DNA of 64,000 nt, from assembly GCA_013200995.1 (NCBI GenBank), contig CP053688.1, positions 1,798,001-1,862,000 of the forward strand. Direction: 5' to 3'. Positions 48,353 through 59,526 of this stretch are shown piece after piece. Position numbers and translations under genes: made by a program. The stretch is from Arthrobacter citreus (GTDB lineage: Bacteria > Bacillota > Bacilli > Bacillales > Bacillaceae_G). The stretch's first letter is position 1. Each line of letters begins with the position of its first letter. The notes below the pieces were generated by a model. The model did not search any database and had not been told where the DNA came from. It saw only the letters and a list, made by a program, of their open reading frames with translations.

Positions 48353-49333
48353 TCATTTGTTTTCAACTTTTTTAATTGTATCGTACCGTTTTTCATCTAA
48401 TAAAGTTGAGATATTTACAACTTTCCTTCCTGATGTCTCAATTCTTGTAATCAATTCATCAAGCGCATCAGCTGTCGGTTTGGTTGGATGCATAAGAACG
48501 ATCGTACCATTTTCTGCTTTTTTCATGACACGATTAATAATGACTTCTCTTGGTGGCTTTTGCCAATCAATCGTATCTGCTGTCCACATAATTGTTTTTA
48601 ACCCTAAACTTGAAGCAATTTTTACCACTTCATCACGATAGCTACCGCTTGGAGGGGCAAACCATTCAACTTTATGATCGGTTGTAGCTAAAATTACAGA
48701 ATTTGTTTCCACTATTTCATTTCTTATTTGTTGACTGCCTAGTCTTGCCATATCAGGATGTGTATACGAATGATTACCAACCTCTTGGTCCGCAGCAGTA
48801 ATTAATTGAGCAACAGTTGGGTTATTTTTTACCCATCTACCTTCTAGAAAGAAAGTTGCTTTTGCATTGTGCTTCTTTAACACTTCCAACATTCTTGGAA
48901 TGTATTCATTTCCCCAAGCCACATTAATCGTAAACGCTACCATTGGTTTTTCCGGATTCCCTTTATACACTGGTGATGGAGGTAAATCTTTTAAGTGAAT
49001 TTTAGGAGAAACTTCTTTAAAAACTAGCTTACTCTTATCGAATTTGCCTTTTGCCTTCATTTTCCTATACGATGCATCTACATCAACCGCTAATCCGTTA
49101 TACCCAGGAATGGCCTTCCAAACCGAATCCAAATAAGCATCTTTAGGAGGTATTTCATATGATGGTGCGTTTGTTTTAATTTCAGCTAGTAAATCATTTG
49201 TTTTTGCTGTTACTAGTGACGATTTTGCATTTAAATTCCTTACGTAATGATTAGTGTAATGATTTCTAACTACTAGAGTTGCTAGAAATAATGCCACAAC
49301 TAATGCTAAGACTTTTAACCTACCTCTACTCAT
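48353..49333 (-). CDS. ylxY: YlxY-family polysaccharide-deacetylase-like protein
   Basis: 326 residues with an N-terminal membrane helix (residues ~6-22, LKVLALVVALFLATLVV) and a NodB-fold domain (~125-320). The motif that in active deacetylases reads TFDDGP is AFTINVAWGNEYI, lacking both Asp; the second motif GNHSYTHPDM and third FAPPSGSYRDEV are kept. This pattern is, as far as I recall, typical of the YlxY/PdaB-like group. Enzymatic activity is therefore in doubt. Located between mlpA and pnp as in B. subtilis. Confidence 0.88.
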   Translation of the reverse strand: MSRGRLKVLALVVALFLATLVVRNHYTNHYVRNLNAKSSLVTAKTNDLLAEIKTNAPSYEIPPKDAYLDSVWKAIPGYNGLAVDVDASYRKMKAKGKFDKSKLVFKEVSPKIHLKDLPPSPVYKGNPEKPMVAFTINVAWGNEYIPRMLEVLKKHNAKATFFLEGRWVKNNPTVAQLITAADQEVGNHSYTHPDMARLGSQQIRNEIVETNSVILATTDHKVEWFAPPSGSYRDEVVKIASSLGLKTIMWTADTIDWQKPPREVIINRVMKKAENGTIVLMHPTKPTADALDELITRIETSGRKVVNISTLLDEKRYDTIKKVENK

Positions 49334-49544
49334 TTCCTAAACACCCTCCTACTAGAAGGAATATGATATTTTTGAATAAAATAGAACAAGCTCCCTACAA
49401 AATTATGTACTTATATGGTAATTTCTAGTTCTACTTTTTTATTGTAACCAAAAAAAAATATGAAACACAAAAAAATGCAGGAAAAAATAGGAAATGCGGA
49501 ATCAAGGAAAGGAAGTGTCTAGAAAGAGAGGGTAAAACAAAAAA

Positions 49545-49586
49545 ATAAAAAAAAAACAACAGGTTCACCTTAAGTGCCTGTTGTTC
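49545..49586 (-). terminator. Intrinsic terminator of pnp
   Basis: AACAACAGG with CCTGTTGTT around AC/GT pairs, followed on the minus strand by about ten T. Confidence 0.9.
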
Positions 49587-49620
49587 TTTATTATAAGGAA
49601 AGCTATACACTTTCTCTTTT

Positions 49621-51735
49621 TTAGTTTTGTTCAGCTTTTTCTTTTTGCTCTTTTAATACTGCTTTGCGAGATAAGTTAACTCGGCCTTGTTTGTCGATTT
49701 CAGTTACTTTTACAAGGATTTCGTCCCCAAGTGAAAGTACATCTTCAACTTTTGCAATACGCTCTTCTGCTATTTCAGAAATGTGTACTAAGCCATCTTT
49801 ACCTGCAAAAATTTCAACGAATGCGCCGAATTTTTCAATACGTTTAACTTTACCCATGTATAGTTGACCTACTTCTACTTCACGAACAAGGTCTTCAATA
49901 ATTTGTTTTGCACGCTCGTTCATAGGTTGGTCTACAGATGAGATAAATACAGTACCATCTTGTTCAATGTCAATTTTCACGCCAGTTTCTTCAATAATTT
50001 TATTGATTTGTTTTCCACCAGGTCCGATAACATCTTTAATTTTATCTGGATTAATTGACATCATTAAGATTTTTGGAGCAAACTCAGATAATGCTGTTCT
50101 TGGTTCGCTAATTGTTGCCAACATTGAATCAAGAATTTGCATACGTCCAATTTTCGCTTGTTCTAAAGCTTCTTTTAAAATTTGTTCTGATAATCCATCG
50201 ATCTTAATGTCCATTTGAAGTGCAGTAACACCTTTTGCAGTACCTGCAACTTTAAAGTCCATATCTCCTAAGTGATCTTCCATACCTTGAATATCTGTAA
50301 GGACTGAATAATGTTCACCAGATTTAATTAATCCCATTGCAATACCTGCAACTGGTGCTTTAATTGGTACACCTGCATCCATCATTGCTAATGTACTTGC
50401 ACAAATACTAGCTTGTGAAGTTGATCCATTTGATTCAAGAACTTCTGAAACAAGACGGATTGTGTATGGGAAGTCTTTTTGATCCGGAATACTTGGCTCA
50501 AGAGCTCTTTCACCTAGTGCTCCGTGACCAATTTCACGACGACCTGGTCCACGAATTGGTCCTGTTTCCCCAACGCTAAATTGTGGGAAATTATAATGGT
50601 GCATAAATCGTTTTGATTCTTCAATACCTAATCCATCAAGGATTTGTACGTCACCTAGAGCACCTAGTGTACAAATACTTAACGCTTGAGTTTGCCCACG
50701 AGTGAATAAACCTGAACCATGCGTACGTGGTAGTAAACCAACTTGTGAAGATAATGGACGGATTTCATCTAATTTTCTTCCATCTGGACGTACTTTTTCA
50801 ACTGTAATTAATCGGCGAACTTCTTCTTTTACAAGCATTGAAAGAATTTCTTTTACTTGTCCAATTGTCTCGTCGTCCGCTTCATTTTCTTCAAAATGTA
50901 GAACAACGCGTTCTTTTACTACATTGATCGCATCTTCACGAGCATGTTTTTCATGAACTTGAATTGCTGCATTTAATTCTTCTTCACAAATATCACGAAT
51001 TTGTTTTTCTAAATCCGCATTAATTTCATGAAGTTTAATTTCTAATTTTTCTTTACCAATTTGAGCTACTATATCTTCTTGGAAAGCAATTAATTTTTTA
51101 ATTTCTTCATGTCCAAACATGATTGCTTCAAGCATTACTTCTTCTGGCACTTCGTCAGCTCCAGCTTCAACCATGTTAATTGCATCTTTTGTTCCAGCTA
51201 CGGTTAAATTAATGTCACTGTTTTCAGCTTGTTCAACAGTTGGATTAATAATAAATTCGCCGTTTATACGACCGACTACTACTCCAGCAATTGGTCCATT
51301 AAAAGGAATGTCAGATACGCATAGAGCTAATGAACTACCAAACATAGCAGCCATTTCTGATGAGCAATCTTGATCTACACTCATAACCATACTGATTACT
51401 TGTACTTCATTACGGAATCCATCTGCGAATAATGGTCGAATTGGACGGTCAATTAATCGACTCGCTAAAATTGCTTTTTCACTTGGTCTACCTTCACGTT
51501 TAATAAATCCACCAGGAATTTTACCTACTGCATATAAACGCTCTTCATAGTTTACTGTTAATGGGAAAAAGCTAACTTTTTTAGGTTCTTTTGATGCAGT
51601 TGCTGATGATAATACGACAGTATCTTCGTATCTTACTAAAACTGCTCCATTTGCTTGCTTAGCTAATTGTCCTACTTCAACTGTAAGAGTTTTACCAGCA
51701 AGCTCCGTGGAAAAAACGTGCTTTTGTTGTTCCAT
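49621..51735 (-). CDS. pnp: Polynucleotide phosphorylase
   Basis: 704 residues. 3'-to-5' phosphorolytic exoribonuclease. Two RNase PH domains (~10-230 and ~310-545; [19 protein letters not shown]), a KH domain ([18 protein letters not shown]) and a C-terminal S1 domain ([20 protein letters not shown]). Follows rpsO, as usual. Confidence 0.97.
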   Translation of the reverse strand: MEQQKHVFSTELAGKTLTVEVGQLAKQANGAVLVRYEDTVVLSSATASKEPKKVSFFPLTVNYEERLYAVGKIPGGFIKREGRPSEKAILASRLIDRPIRPLFADGFRNEVQVISMVMSVDQDCSSEMAAMFGSSLALCVSDIPFNGPIAGVVVGRINGEFIINPTVEQAENSDINLTVAGTKDAINMVEAGADEVPEEVMLEAIMFGHEEIKKLIAFQEDIVAQIGKEKLEIKLHEINADLEKQIRDICEEELNAAIQVHEKHAREDAINVVKERVVLHFEENEADDETIGQVKEILSMLVKEEVRRLITVEKVRPDGRKLDEIRPLSSQVGLLPRTHGSGLFTRGQTQALSICTLGALGDVQILDGLGIEESKRFMHHYNFPQFSVGETGPIRGPGRREIGHGALGERALEPSIPDQKDFPYTIRLVSEVLESNGSTSQASICASTLAMMDAGVPIKAPVAGIAMGLIKSGEHYSVLTDIQGMEDHLGDMDFKVAGTAKGVTALQMDIKIDGLSEQILKEALEQAKIGRMQILDSMLATISEPRTALSEFAPKILMMSINPDKIKDVIGPGGKQINKIIEETGVKIDIEQDGTVFISSVDQPMNERAKQIIEDLVREVEVGQLYMGKVKRIEKFGAFVEIFAGKDGLVHISEIAEERIAKVEDVLSLGDEILVKVTEIDKQGRVNLSRKAVLKEQKEKAEQN

Positions 51736-51910
51736 ATGGTATAAATACCCCTCTCTAATTTACAATTCAATGTTTAGATTAAATTATGTAAAAAATCGTA
51801 TATTCTCTATTATCTCCTATGTTTAGTAAAGAAATCAACTAACGAGAAAAAGAGATTAAATATTTATAAATTTAACATCGAATGAACACTTAATTTAAGT
51901 CGATATGTAT

Positions 51911-51942
51911 AAGAAAAAGCGGGAAGAATCCCGCTTTTTTCT
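51911..51942 (-). terminator. Intrinsic terminator of rpsO
   Basis: AAAGCGGGA with TCCCGCTTT, T runs on both sides. Some read-through to pnp is usual. Confidence 0.88.
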
Positions 51943-51967
51943 AAAAGTATCAAATTAATACTCGAAA

Positions 51968-52237
51968 TTAACGACGTAAACCTAATTTGTTAATTAATTC
52001 ACGGTAACGAGTAATGTCTTTGTTACGTAAGTAGTTAAGTAAGTTACGACGCTTACCAACCATTTTTAATAAACCACGACGAGAGTGGTGATCTTTTTTG
52101 TGAGTACGTAAGTGCCCATTTAAAGAGTTAATGTTTTCAGTTAAAACTGCAATTTGAACTTCTGGAGAACCAGTATCGTTTGCATGAGTTTTGTAAGTGC
52201 TGATAATTTCGTTTTTACGTTCTTGAGTTAATGCCAT
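51968..52237 (-). CDS. rpsO: 30S ribosomal protein S15
   Basis: 89 residues, exact S15 length with conserved [20 protein letters not shown] and [20 protein letters not shown]. Binds 16S rRNA early in 30S assembly. GAGGTG ribosome binding site. Upstream leader and promoter are recognisable. Confidence 0.98.
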   Translation of the reverse strand: MALTQERKNEIISTYKTHANDTGSPEVQIAVLTENINSLNGHLRTHKKDHHSRRGLLKMVGKRRNLLNYLRNKDITRYRELINKLGLRR

Positions 52238-52330
52238 GTTAATTCACCTCATAATATTATTGTTGAACACCTATCACCTAGCAGTCGTCGGTGAATCGAT
52301 CAGCCAAGCAACGGTTTTTCAAATACTTTA
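52238..52330 (-). promoter_or_regulatory. Structured leader of rpsO (candidate S15 autoregulatory element)
   Basis: The leader has nested inverted repeats, such as CACCGACGACTGCTAGGTG on the minus strand, between the promoter and the ribosome binding site. Ribosomal protein S15 represses its own mRNA through leader structures in several bacteria. The specific fold here was not computed. Confidence 0.45.
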
Positions 52331-52333
52331 TTA

Positions 52334-52362
52334 AGTTTACATTGTTTTAACTATAAAAGCAA
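52334..52362 (-). promoter_or_regulatory. Sigma-A promoter of rpsO
   Basis: TTGCTT (52357-52362), 17-nt spacer, TAAACT (52334-52339) on the minus strand. Confidence 0.65.
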
Positions 52363-52372
52363 GTCTTGTAAA

Positions 52373-53317
52373 TTAGTTATTTAGAAAATAACTTTTTACA
52401 GTTTCTCGATCTTTTTGTAATTGATCAATCAGTTCATTGATTCCATTAAATTTCTTTTCATCACGTATTCTTGTGTACCAGAATAATTCTACTTCATTTC
52501 CATAAATATCATCGTTAAAATCAAATATATTTACTTCAATTGTTTGTTTTTGGAATTCATGATAAAAAGTTGGTTTGTATCCTATATTACACATACCTTC
52601 ATACAGTTGTCCGTTAACGATACATTTTACTGCATAAACGCCAACTGAAGGTAATGCATACGGTATTGAAACAGAAATATTAGCTGTCGGAAATCCAATT
52701 GTTCTACCACGTTTGTCCCCGTCTACAACTATTCCCTTTATTTGATACTGTCTACCAAGTAAATGAGTAGCATCTTCCATTTCACCGGCTTTTATTGCTT
52801 CTCTAATGCGAGTCGAACTAACTTTTTCTTCATCTAAAACAAATTTCGTTACGGTTGATTGAGTAAATTCACCTCGAGAATGGAATGGTAATGATTCCAT
52901 GTTCCCTTTACCGTATTTTCCAAATGAAAAATCAAATCCAGCTACAACATGTTTTGCATTTAAAGAAATAATATATTGATCGACAAATTCTTGTGGTTGG
53001 AGATTTGCAAATTCCTCTGAAAATTCAACTACAAATAATTGGTCTACACAAAGTTTCTCCATCCACTTCACTTTTAGTTCCAAAGGCGTCAAATAAGAAA
53101 TCGCATCATCACGATTTCCCAGTATAGCAGATGGATGAGGATCAAATGTCATTACTGATAATAATAATCCTTTTTCATCCGCAATCTCTTTGGCTGTTTT
53201 TATGACTTGTTGATGACCTATATGTACTCCATCAAAAAAGCCAAGTGCTAAGACCGTTTCTTTACAATCTTCTTTTTTTATTGAATGAGGATGGGTGATT
53301 TTTATTACTTTTGTCAT
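52373..53317 (-). CDS. ribF: Bifunctional riboflavin kinase/FAD synthetase
   Basis: 314 residues (ribC of B. subtilis). N-terminal FMN adenylyltransferase domain (LGFFDGVHIGHQQVI, FSFGKYGKGN, VSSTRIREAI) and C-terminal riboflavin kinase domain (~185-310; DKRGRTIGFPTANI). Makes FMN and FAD. Lies between truB and rpsO. Confidence 0.96.
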   Translation of the reverse strand: MTKVIKITHPHSIKKEDCKETVLALGFFDGVHIGHQQVIKTAKEIADEKGLLLSVMTFDPHPSAILGNRDDAISYLTPLELKVKWMEKLCVDQLFVVEFSEEFANLQPQEFVDQYIISLNAKHVVAGFDFSFGKYGKGNMESLPFHSRGEFTQSTVTKFVLDEEKVSSTRIREAIKAGEMEDATHLLGRQYQIKGIVVDGDKRGRTIGFPTANISVSIPYALPSVGVYAVKCIVNGQLYEGMCNIGYKPTFYHEFQKQTIEVNIFDFNDDIYGNEVELFWYTRIRDEKKFNGINELIDQLQKDRETVKSYFLNN

Positions 53318-53389
53318 TTATATCACCTTTTCTATAATCAAGTCTCTTTTCCCATTATAGAACAATGATTAAAATTTATATAGTTTTTT

Positions 53390-54301
53390 CTATTGGTTAT
53401 GAAATACTCTTGTTGGTTTAATGACTTGATTATTTTTAGGATTTGGAGTATACATTGCAATAATTTTGTTATTTTCGTTATAGACTGCAATATATTCTTC
53501 TTCTTTACAATTCATTGTGTTAGGAAAAAATCCACCATTAAATACTCTTACTTCTTCTTCGGCAGTCACATTTAAACGGGGATACTCATTTAGTGCTTGC
53601 TCCATCGTTAGCATCACACGATCAAGAGTTGCTGCTTCAGTAGCTTCTTCTAGTTCCTCTAATGTTACACAATCATCTATTGTAAATGCACCAGCTTTTG
53701 TTCTAGTTAAATAAGACATATGTGCAGGGTAACCTAACAGTTCACCCATTTGAACAGCTAACGTCCTAATATATGTACCTTTACTACAGAACACTTCAAA
53801 TTTAAATGAAATTGTTTCTCCTTCAAATACTTCTCGATCATCAAGTAACATCATTTCAAAAATCGTAATCGTTCTAGTTGGACGTTCTACTTCGATTCCT
53901 GCTCGCGCATATTCATATAACTTTTTACCATTTACTTTAACTGCTGAAAACATTGGAGGTGTTTGCTGAATATCACCTGTTAATTGATTTAAAACAATTA
54001 AAATTTCTTCACGAGTAATAACTCGATCAACATTCTTTTGCTCAACTATTTCACCATGTGCATCCTCAGTTGTTGTAGAAAAACCTAAAGTAATTTCACC
54101 AATATATTTTTTACGATCATCAGTTAAATATGGTATTAGCTTTGTTGCTTCACCAATACATATTGGCAAAACACCCGTTACTTCGGGATCAAGTGTACCT
54201 GTATGACCAACCTTTTTTGTTTTTAAAATTTTTCTAATTTTAAAGACACAGTCATGAGAGGTAAGACCTGCTGGTTTATTCAGTGCGATTACGCCATTCA
54301 T
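53390..54301 (-). CDS. truB: tRNA pseudouridine(55) synthase
   Basis: 303 residues. Catalytic Asp in GHTGTLDPEVTGVLPICIGE near residue 40, KKYIGEITLG after it, and the C-terminal PUA domain. Modifies U55 in the T-loop of tRNAs. Usual position after rbfA. Confidence 0.97.
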   Translation of the reverse strand: MNGVIALNKPAGLTSHDCVFKIRKILKTKKVGHTGTLDPEVTGVLPICIGEATKLIPYLTDDRKKYIGEITLGFSTTTEDAHGEIVEQKNVDRVITREEILIVLNQLTGDIQQTPPMFSAVKVNGKKLYEYARAGIEVERPTRTITIFEMMLLDDREVFEGETISFKFEVFCSKGTYIRTLAVQMGELLGYPAHMSYLTRTKAGAFTIDDCVTLEELEEATEAATLDRVMLTMEQALNEYPRLNVTAEEEVRVFNGGFFPNTMNCKEEEYIAVYNENNKIIAMYTPNPKNNQVIKPTRVFHNQ

Positions 54302-54333
54302 CTTATCACCTATAATTTATTTTTTGCATGATG

Positions 54334-54368
54334 AAAAATGGATAGACGAATCACTCGCCTATCCATTC
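54334..54368 (-). terminator. Hairpin after rbfA
   Basis: AATGGATAG with CTATCCATT around CGA/TCG, followed on the minus strand by TTTC. Lies five bases past the rbfA stop; may terminate partly before truB. Confidence 0.7.
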
Positions 54369-54372
54369 ATTA

Positions 54373-54720
54373 TCAGTTATTTTCTTTATTAATTTGAGTT
54401 AGCAATGTTTCAATTCGATTACCATAATCGACTGACTCATCAAATTCAAAAATTAATTCTGGAGTCTTACGTAAACGAATACGTTGACCAATTTCAGAAC
54501 GAATAAATCCTTTTGCTTTCGCTAAACCAATTAATGTATTCTGACGTTGTTCATCGTCACCTAATACTGAAATATAGACTTTAGCTTGTTGAAGGTCACC
54601 AGTTACTTGAACGTCAGTAACTGTTACGAAGCCGATTCTTGGATCTTTAATTTTTCTACCAATAATTTCACCAAGCTCTTTCTTCATTTGTTCCCCAACT
54701 CGATGTGCTCTTACTTTCAT
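54373..54720 (-). CDS. rbfA: 30S ribosome-binding factor A
   Basis: 115 residues, single KH-like domain; starts [20 protein letters not shown] and contains [20 protein letters not shown]. Late 16S rRNA maturation factor. ylxP, often found between infB and rbfA, is absent: only 186 bp with a hairpin lie there. Confidence 0.96.
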   Translation of the reverse strand: MKVRAHRVGEQMKKELGEIIGRKIKDPRIGFVTVTDVQVTGDLQQAKVYISVLGDDEQRQNTLIGLAKAKGFIRSEIGQRIRLRKTPELIFEFDESVDYGNRIETLLTQINKENN

Positions 54721-54844
54721 ACTTTCACCTCTATCTTACAAAGCAAAACATTTCGTGCTTTCATACGATTAGTTTAACTAATTGTATAAATAATTATTTA
54801 TGTTGCTTACCTAATCATTTGTGACCGGTTCACTTTTTCTAATA

Positions 54845-54900
54845 TAAAGCGACTTGCCCCTCTAGTTAGCTTACTTCGGGGGCAAAGTGAGTCGCTTCAT
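54845..54900 (-). terminator. Strong hairpin between infB and rbfA
   Basis: AAGCGACT and TTGCCCC pair with GGGGCAA and AGTCGCTT over about 15 bp. The T run is short (TTTATATT), so this could be a partial terminator or processing site inside the operon. Confidence 0.6.
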
Positions 54901-54906
54901 TTTTCG

Positions 54907-57081
54907 TTATTTACGTTTAATTTCTTCCATTACATAAGCTTCGATTACGTCGCCTTCTTTAATATCATTGTATTTCTCGATCGTAATACCACATTCGTAG
55001 TTTGTAGCTACTTCTTTAACGTCATCTTTGAAACGTTTTAAAGTATCTAATTGACCTTCAAATACAACAATACCGTCACGAATTAAGCGAACTCCGCTAT
55101 CACGAGTGATTTTACCTTCAGTTACATAACATCCAGCAATTGTTCCAACTTTTGATACTTTAAATACTTGGCGTACTTCCGCTTGACCGATTACTTTTTC
55201 TTCGAACTCAGGGTCTAGCATACCTTTCATCGCAGCTTCGATCTCTTCGATTGCTTTGTAAATAATACGGTGTAATCGAATATCAACTTTTTCTAAATCA
55301 GCAGTACGTTTTGCATTTACATCAGGACGTACATTGAAACCAATAATGATTGCATTAGATGCTGAAGCTAAGATTACATCAGACTCAGTAATTGCACCTG
55401 CGCCAGTATGGATAATTTTAACTTTTACGCCTTCAACTTCAATTTTTTGTAATGAACCTGCCATCGCTTCAACAGAACCTTGTACGTCTGCTTTTACAAT
55501 TAAGTTGATTTCTTTTACATTACCTTCTTGAATTTGAGCAAATAAATCTTCAAGAGATAATTTTGAGCTTTCGCTACGTTGTTGAAGAACTGCTTTTGAA
55601 GCACGAGCTTCACCAACTTGACGTGCACGTTTCTCATCAGCAAATACCATAAAGCGGTCGCCAGCTTGAGGAACTTCATTTAAACCAGTAATTTCCACTG
55701 GAGTTGATGGGCCAGCTTCTTTAATTCGACGACCTAAGTCATTTACCATCGCACGTACACGACCAAATGAAGTACCAACTACAATTGGATCTCCTACTTT
55801 TAATGTACCATTTTGAACTAATAATGTTGCAACTGAACCTTTACCTTTATCTAATTCAGCTTCAATTACAGTTCCTAGTGCTTTACGCGTAGGATTTGCT
55901 TTATATTCTTCTACTTCACTAACTAAAAGAATCATTTCAAGTAACTGATCAACACCTTCACCATTTAATGCTGAAATTGGAACAAAGATTGTGTCTCCAC
56001 CCCATGCCTCTGATACAATACCGTGTTCAGTTAATTCCTGCATTACACGATCTGGGTTTGCAGCTTCTTTATCCATTTTATTCACAGCAATGATAATAGG
56101 TACTTCTGCTGCTTTTGCGTGGTTGATTGCTTCTACTGTTTGAGGCATAACACCGTCATCAGCTGCTACAACGATAATTGTAATATCAGTAACTTGTGCT
56201 CCACGTGCACGCATTGTAGTAAACGCTGCGTGACCAGGAGTATCTAAAAATGTAATTTTCTTTCCTTCGATTTCTACTTGGTAAGCACCGATATGTTGAG
56301 TGATACCACCTGCTTCTCCAGCAGTTACCTTTGATTTACGAATATAGTCAAGTAAAGTTGTTTTACCATGGTCAACGTGACCCATAATTGTTACAACTGG
56401 TGGACGTTCTTCTAAAGAAGCTTCATCATCAGCTTCATCAATAAAGCCTTCGAATTCTGTTTCATCAACAATTACTTCTTCTTCTACTTCAACACCATAG
56501 TCACTTGCTAATAATTCTATTGTGTCTTTATCAAGGTCTTGGTTAATTGTTGCCATAATGCCAAGCATGAATAATTTTTTAATTAATTCTGATGGTTCTT
56601 TACCTAATTTTTTTGCAAGCTCAGATACTTTTAAAGAACCTGAGAAAATTATTTTATTTGAGGTATTATCGGTCGAGTTATTTTTATGATTCATATTTTG
56701 AATGCCTTTCTTTATCCCTGTCGTTTGTCGATCTTCATTTTGACTGCTTTGCTTTTGGCTATCAGTCTTTTTCTTTTTATTACTGTTCTTTTTTGACTTT
56801 ACTTCTGTTTCTTCTAGTTGATAATCTTCTTCGAAATCAAGCTCTTCACTAACTTCTACATTAAATGCAGGAATTACCTTAAAAGAAGGTTTAGCTTTTT
56901 GGGGTTGTTTTATCTCAACAGTTTTAGGCTGAAAACTCACATTTAACTTTTCAACAATATCTTCTGCAATTGTGGCCATATGATTCTTTACTTCGATTTT
57001 TAAATCCTTGAGTCTTTCAATAATTTCCTTACTTGAAACATTTTGCTTTTTAGCATACTCATAAATTCTAATTTTCGTCAT
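54907..57081 (-). CDS. infB: Translation initiation factor IF-2
   Basis: 724 residues. N-terminal IF2-N domain ([20 protein letters not shown]), a Lys/Gln/Asn-rich linker (~95-140), a second IF2-N-like segment, then the GTPase with [16 protein letters not shown] (G1), [15 protein letters not shown] (G3), and [10 protein letters not shown] (G4), and C-terminal domains binding fMet-tRNA. An internal ATG at 56694 (MNHKNNSTD, near residue 130) could give a shorter form as known for IF2-beta in other bacteria. Confidence 0.97.
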   Translation of the reverse strand: MTKIRIYEYAKKQNVSSKEIIERLKDLKIEVKNHMATIAEDIVEKLNVSFQPKTVEIKQPQKAKPSFKVIPAFNVEVSEELDFEEDYQLEETEVKSKKNSNKKKKTDSQKQSSQNEDRQTTGIKKGIQNMNHKNNSTDNTSNKIIFSGSLKVSELAKKLGKEPSELIKKLFMLGIMATINQDLDKDTIELLASDYGVEVEEEVIVDETEFEGFIDEADDEASLEERPPVVTIMGHVDHGKTTLLDYIRKSKVTAGEAGGITQHIGAYQVEIEGKKITFLDTPGHAAFTTMRARGAQVTDITIIVVAADDGVMPQTVEAINHAKAAEVPIIIAVNKMDKEAANPDRVMQELTEHGIVSEAWGGDTIFVPISALNGEGVDQLLEMILLVSEVEEYKANPTRKALGTVIEAELDKGKGSVATLLVQNGTLKVGDPIVVGTSFGRVRAMVNDLGRRIKEAGPSTPVEITGLNEVPQAGDRFMVFADEKRARQVGEARASKAVLQQRSESSKLSLEDLFAQIQEGNVKEINLIVKADVQGSVEAMAGSLQKIEVEGVKVKIIHTGAGAITESDVILASASNAIIIGFNVRPDVNAKRTADLEKVDIRLHRIIYKAIEEIEAAMKGMLDPEFEEKVIGQAEVRQVFKVSKVGTIAGCYVTEGKITRDSGVRLIRDGIVVFEGQLDTLKRFKDDVKEVATNYECGITIEKYNDIKEGDVIEAYVMEEIKRK

Positions 57082-57104
57082 ACGTTCACCCCCAGATTAG
57101 TCCA

Positions 57105-57404
57105 TTAATTTAATAATGTCTGAAGTTTTGTTGCAAATCCTTGATCAGTAATTGCAACGACCACGCGAGCATCTTTCCCAATAGCGTGCCCTAATTCATA
57201 TCGATTTTCAACATAGCAAAGTGGTGTATTGTAATAAGTTGTTTTGTCTTTTATTTTCTTCGCGGTTAAATCGGAAGCATCCTTTGACAAAATCACTAGC
57301 TTTGCTCTTTTTTGCTGGACCTCTTTTACAACTAACTCCTCGCCTGAAACCACTTTTCGAGCTCTAGCTGCAAGTCCTAATAATGACAAGCCTTTATCTA
57401 TCAT
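57105..57404 (-). CDS. ylxQ: YlxQ, L7Ae-family RNA-binding protein
   Basis: 99 residues; L7Ae/L30e/S12e/Gadd45 fold ([40 protein letters not shown]). In the family it binds kink-turn RNAs; the cellular target is not established. Overlaps ylxR by 4 bp. Confidence 0.93.
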   Translation of the reverse strand: MIDKGLSLLGLAARARKVVSGEELVVKEVQQKRAKLVILSKDASDLTAKKIKDKTTYYNTPLCYVENRYELGHAIGKDARVVVAITDQGFATKLQTLLN

Positions 57405-57682
57405 GTTTGGTCCTTTTCAATAAAAGCAATTAGTTCGTCATATAAGCTAGTATCAATTTTAGCGTTTAATTGCTGTTCTAAAGTATTTTTTTGTTGAGCT
57501 AGTTTCACAACTTCAACAGATTTTGTTAAGTACGCGCCACGACCCGATTTTTTACCACTTGGATCAATTGACACTTCTCCTTCTTTAGAACGCACAATTC
57601 TTATTAATTCTTTTTTTGGTTTCATTTCTTGTGTAACAACACACTTACGTAATGGAATTTTTCGATTCATGAGTTTACTCAC
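57401..57682 (-). CDS. ylxR: YlxR (RnpM) family protein
   Basis: 93 residues. Conserved [20 protein letters not shown] and [13 protein letters not shown]. Recent work in B. subtilis ties YlxR (RnpM) to RNase P RNA binding and gene regulation (from memory). Overlaps nusA and ylxQ by 4 bp each. Confidence 0.93.
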   Translation of the reverse strand: MSKLMNRKIPLRKCVVTQEMKPKKELIRIVRSKEGEVSIDPSGKKSGRGAYLTKSVEVVKLAQQKNTLEQQLNAKIDTSLYDELIAFIEKDQT

Positions 57683-58803
57683 TCCTCATTAAAGTCGTCA
57701 GCGTAAGCTTCAAAACTATCATTAGAAACTGTTACTTCTTGTGCTGGTGATGTATAGTCAATCCCAATTTTATCTGCATCTGACTGTGATTTAATATCAA
57801 TTTTCCATCCAGTTAAACGCGCAGCTAATCTTGCATTTTGACCTCTTTTTCCAATTGCAAGAGACAATTGGTGATCCGGCACAACTACAGTAGTTGCTTT
57901 ATCATCTTCATTAACTAAAACTCTAATGACTTGTGATGGACTTAGTGCATTTGCTACAAATTCTACTGGATCTGAAGACCAACGTACAATGTCAATCTTT
58001 TCACCTTTTAATTCATTCACGATTGATTGAACACGTTGTCCTTTTTGACCTACACAAGCACCTACTGGATCTAAATCTGGATTTGATGTATAGACTGAAA
58101 TTTTAGAGCGGTCTCCAGCTTCACGAGCTACAGAACGAATTTCTACAACTCCATCATATATTTCAGGTACTTCAGTTTCAAATAAACGTTTTAGTAATCC
58201 AGGGTGTGTACGTGATACAAAAATTTGTGGTCCTTTAGACGTTTTTTCAACTTTTGTAACAAATACTTTAATGCGGTCATGGATTTTGTATTTCTCAGTT
58301 GGAATTTGTTCTGTTACAGGAAGCACTGCTTCTATTTTACCTAAGTTAACATAAATTGCTCGAGAGTCGATACGTTGTACTGTACCTGTCATCATATCTT
58401 CTTGACGATCAATGTATTCAGAGTAAATTACACCGCGTTCTGCTTCACGAACTCTTTGTGTTACTACTTGTTTAGCAGTAGTTGCAGCAACTCGTCCAAA
58501 GTCTTTTGGAGTTACTTCTAACTCAATAACATCTCCAACCATAAAGTTTGGATTATGCGTTTGAGCTTCTTCAACAGTAATTTCTAAACGAGTATCAAAC
58601 ACATTGCTTACAACTTCTTTTCTTGCAAATACACGAATTGAACCATTATGTAGGTTAAAATCAACTCGAACATTTTGTGCTTGATTAAAATTACGTTTAT
58701 AAGCAGAAATTAAAGCCGCTTCAATCGCTTCAATTACCACATCTTTGCTAATTCCTTTTTCTCTTTCAATTATTTCTAATGCTGTTAATAACTCCGAACT
58801 CAT
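57679..58803 (-). CDS. nusA: Transcription termination/antitermination factor NusA
   Basis: 374 residues: N-terminal RNA-polymerase-binding domain, S1 domain (~135-200; MMTGTVQRIDSRAIYVNLGK), KH1 (VGACVGQKGQRVQSIVNELK) and KH2 (LAIGKRGQNARLAARLTGWK). Lacks the acidic repeats of gamma-proteobacterial NusA, as expected in Bacillus. Second gene of the rimP-nusA-ylxR-ylxQ-infB operon. Confidence 0.97.
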   Translation of the reverse strand: MSSELLTALEIIEREKGISKDVVIEAIEAALISAYKRNFNQAQNVRVDFNLHNGSIRVFARKEVVSNVFDTRLEITVEEAQTHNPNFMVGDVIELEVTPKDFGRVAATTAKQVVTQRVREAERGVIYSEYIDRQEDMMTGTVQRIDSRAIYVNLGKIEAVLPVTEQIPTEKYKIHDRIKVFVTKVEKTSKGPQIFVSRTHPGLLKRLFETEVPEIYDGVVEIRSVAREAGDRSKISVYTSNPDLDPVGACVGQKGQRVQSIVNELKGEKIDIVRWSSDPVEFVANALSPSQVIRVLVNEDDKATTVVVPDHQLSLAIGKRGQNARLAARLTGWKIDIKSQSDADKIGIDYTSPAQEVTVSNDSFEAYADDFNEE

Positions 58804-58819
58804 TAAAAGTACCCCCTAC

Positions 58820-59293
58820 TTAGAAAAACGTAACAGCAAGTCTTGCACTTGCAATTTTTGGTGTTGGAATTGTAATCATTTTTTTTCTCGTTTTAATCGT
58901 TAATTCTAACTGAACTTCTTCTGACGTATAGGATATTAATTTTCCTTCAAATTTCTTTTCGTCAAGGATTGGCTCGTAAGTTTTGATGAAAACTTGTTTT
59001 CCAATCGCTTTGATAAAGTCCTGTTCTTTTTTTAATGGACGCTCAGCACCAGGTGATGAAACATCTAAGAAGTAAAGATTTTCAATTGGATCTTTTTCAT
59101 CTAATACTTCACTAAGTTTTTCACTTACTCCGGCACATTGTTCCAAATCAATTCCATTCTCACTATCTATAAATACTCGAAGGAACCAGTCTTTTCCTTC
59201 TTTTACGTATTCTACATCAACTAATTCTAATCCTAGTTGTTCAATTATTGGTTGCGCTAATTCCGTTACAACCTCTGTGACCTTCTTACTCAA
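58820..59293 (-). CDS. rimP: Ribosome maturation factor RimP (YlxS)
   Basis: 157 residues. Starts with TTG at 59293, which lies 7 nt after AAGGAGG; longer in-frame starts would run through that site. Contains [20 protein letters not shown] and the conserved [20 protein letters not shown]. Needed for 30S maturation. First gene of the nusA-infB operon. Confidence 0.95.
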   Translation of the reverse strand: MSKKVTEVVTELAQPIIEQLGLELVDVEYVKEGKDWFLRVFIDSENGIDLEQCAGVSEKLSEVLDEKDPIENLYFLDVSSPGAERPLKKEQDFIKAIGKQVFIKTYEPILDEKKFEGKLISYTSEEVQLELTIKTRKKMITIPTPKIASARLAVTFF

Positions 59294-59327
59294 GAAGTAT
59301 CCTCCTTCCAAACATAACAAGATGAAA

Positions 59328-59350
59328 ATTCCCTGCTATTTAGCAGGGAA
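59328..59350 (-). terminator. Hairpin upstream of rimP
   Basis: TTCCCTGCTA (59329-59338) with TAGCAGGGAA (59341-59350), very short loop, T-rich after it on the minus strand. Second stop for polC or leader structure of rimP. Confidence 0.55.
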
Positions 59351-59431
59351 ATTATCTTTAGTATTTCCAATTTACACAATAATCGTAACCTAAAATTAAG
59401 GTTAATATCATCGGTAAAAGATGAATTGGGT

Positions 59432-59461
59432 AATAAGAAAGAGCAGGTTCCCCTGCTCTCC
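59432..59461 (-). terminator. Intrinsic terminator of polC
   Basis: AGAGCAGG with CCTGCTCT (59440-59459) followed on the minus strand by TTCTTATT. Confidence 0.75.
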
Positions 59462-59526
59462 AAAAAAAATCCCGTGCTAAATCACATCTGTATTTACTAT
59501 ACCATAATTCCCAAGTTTTGCAAACT

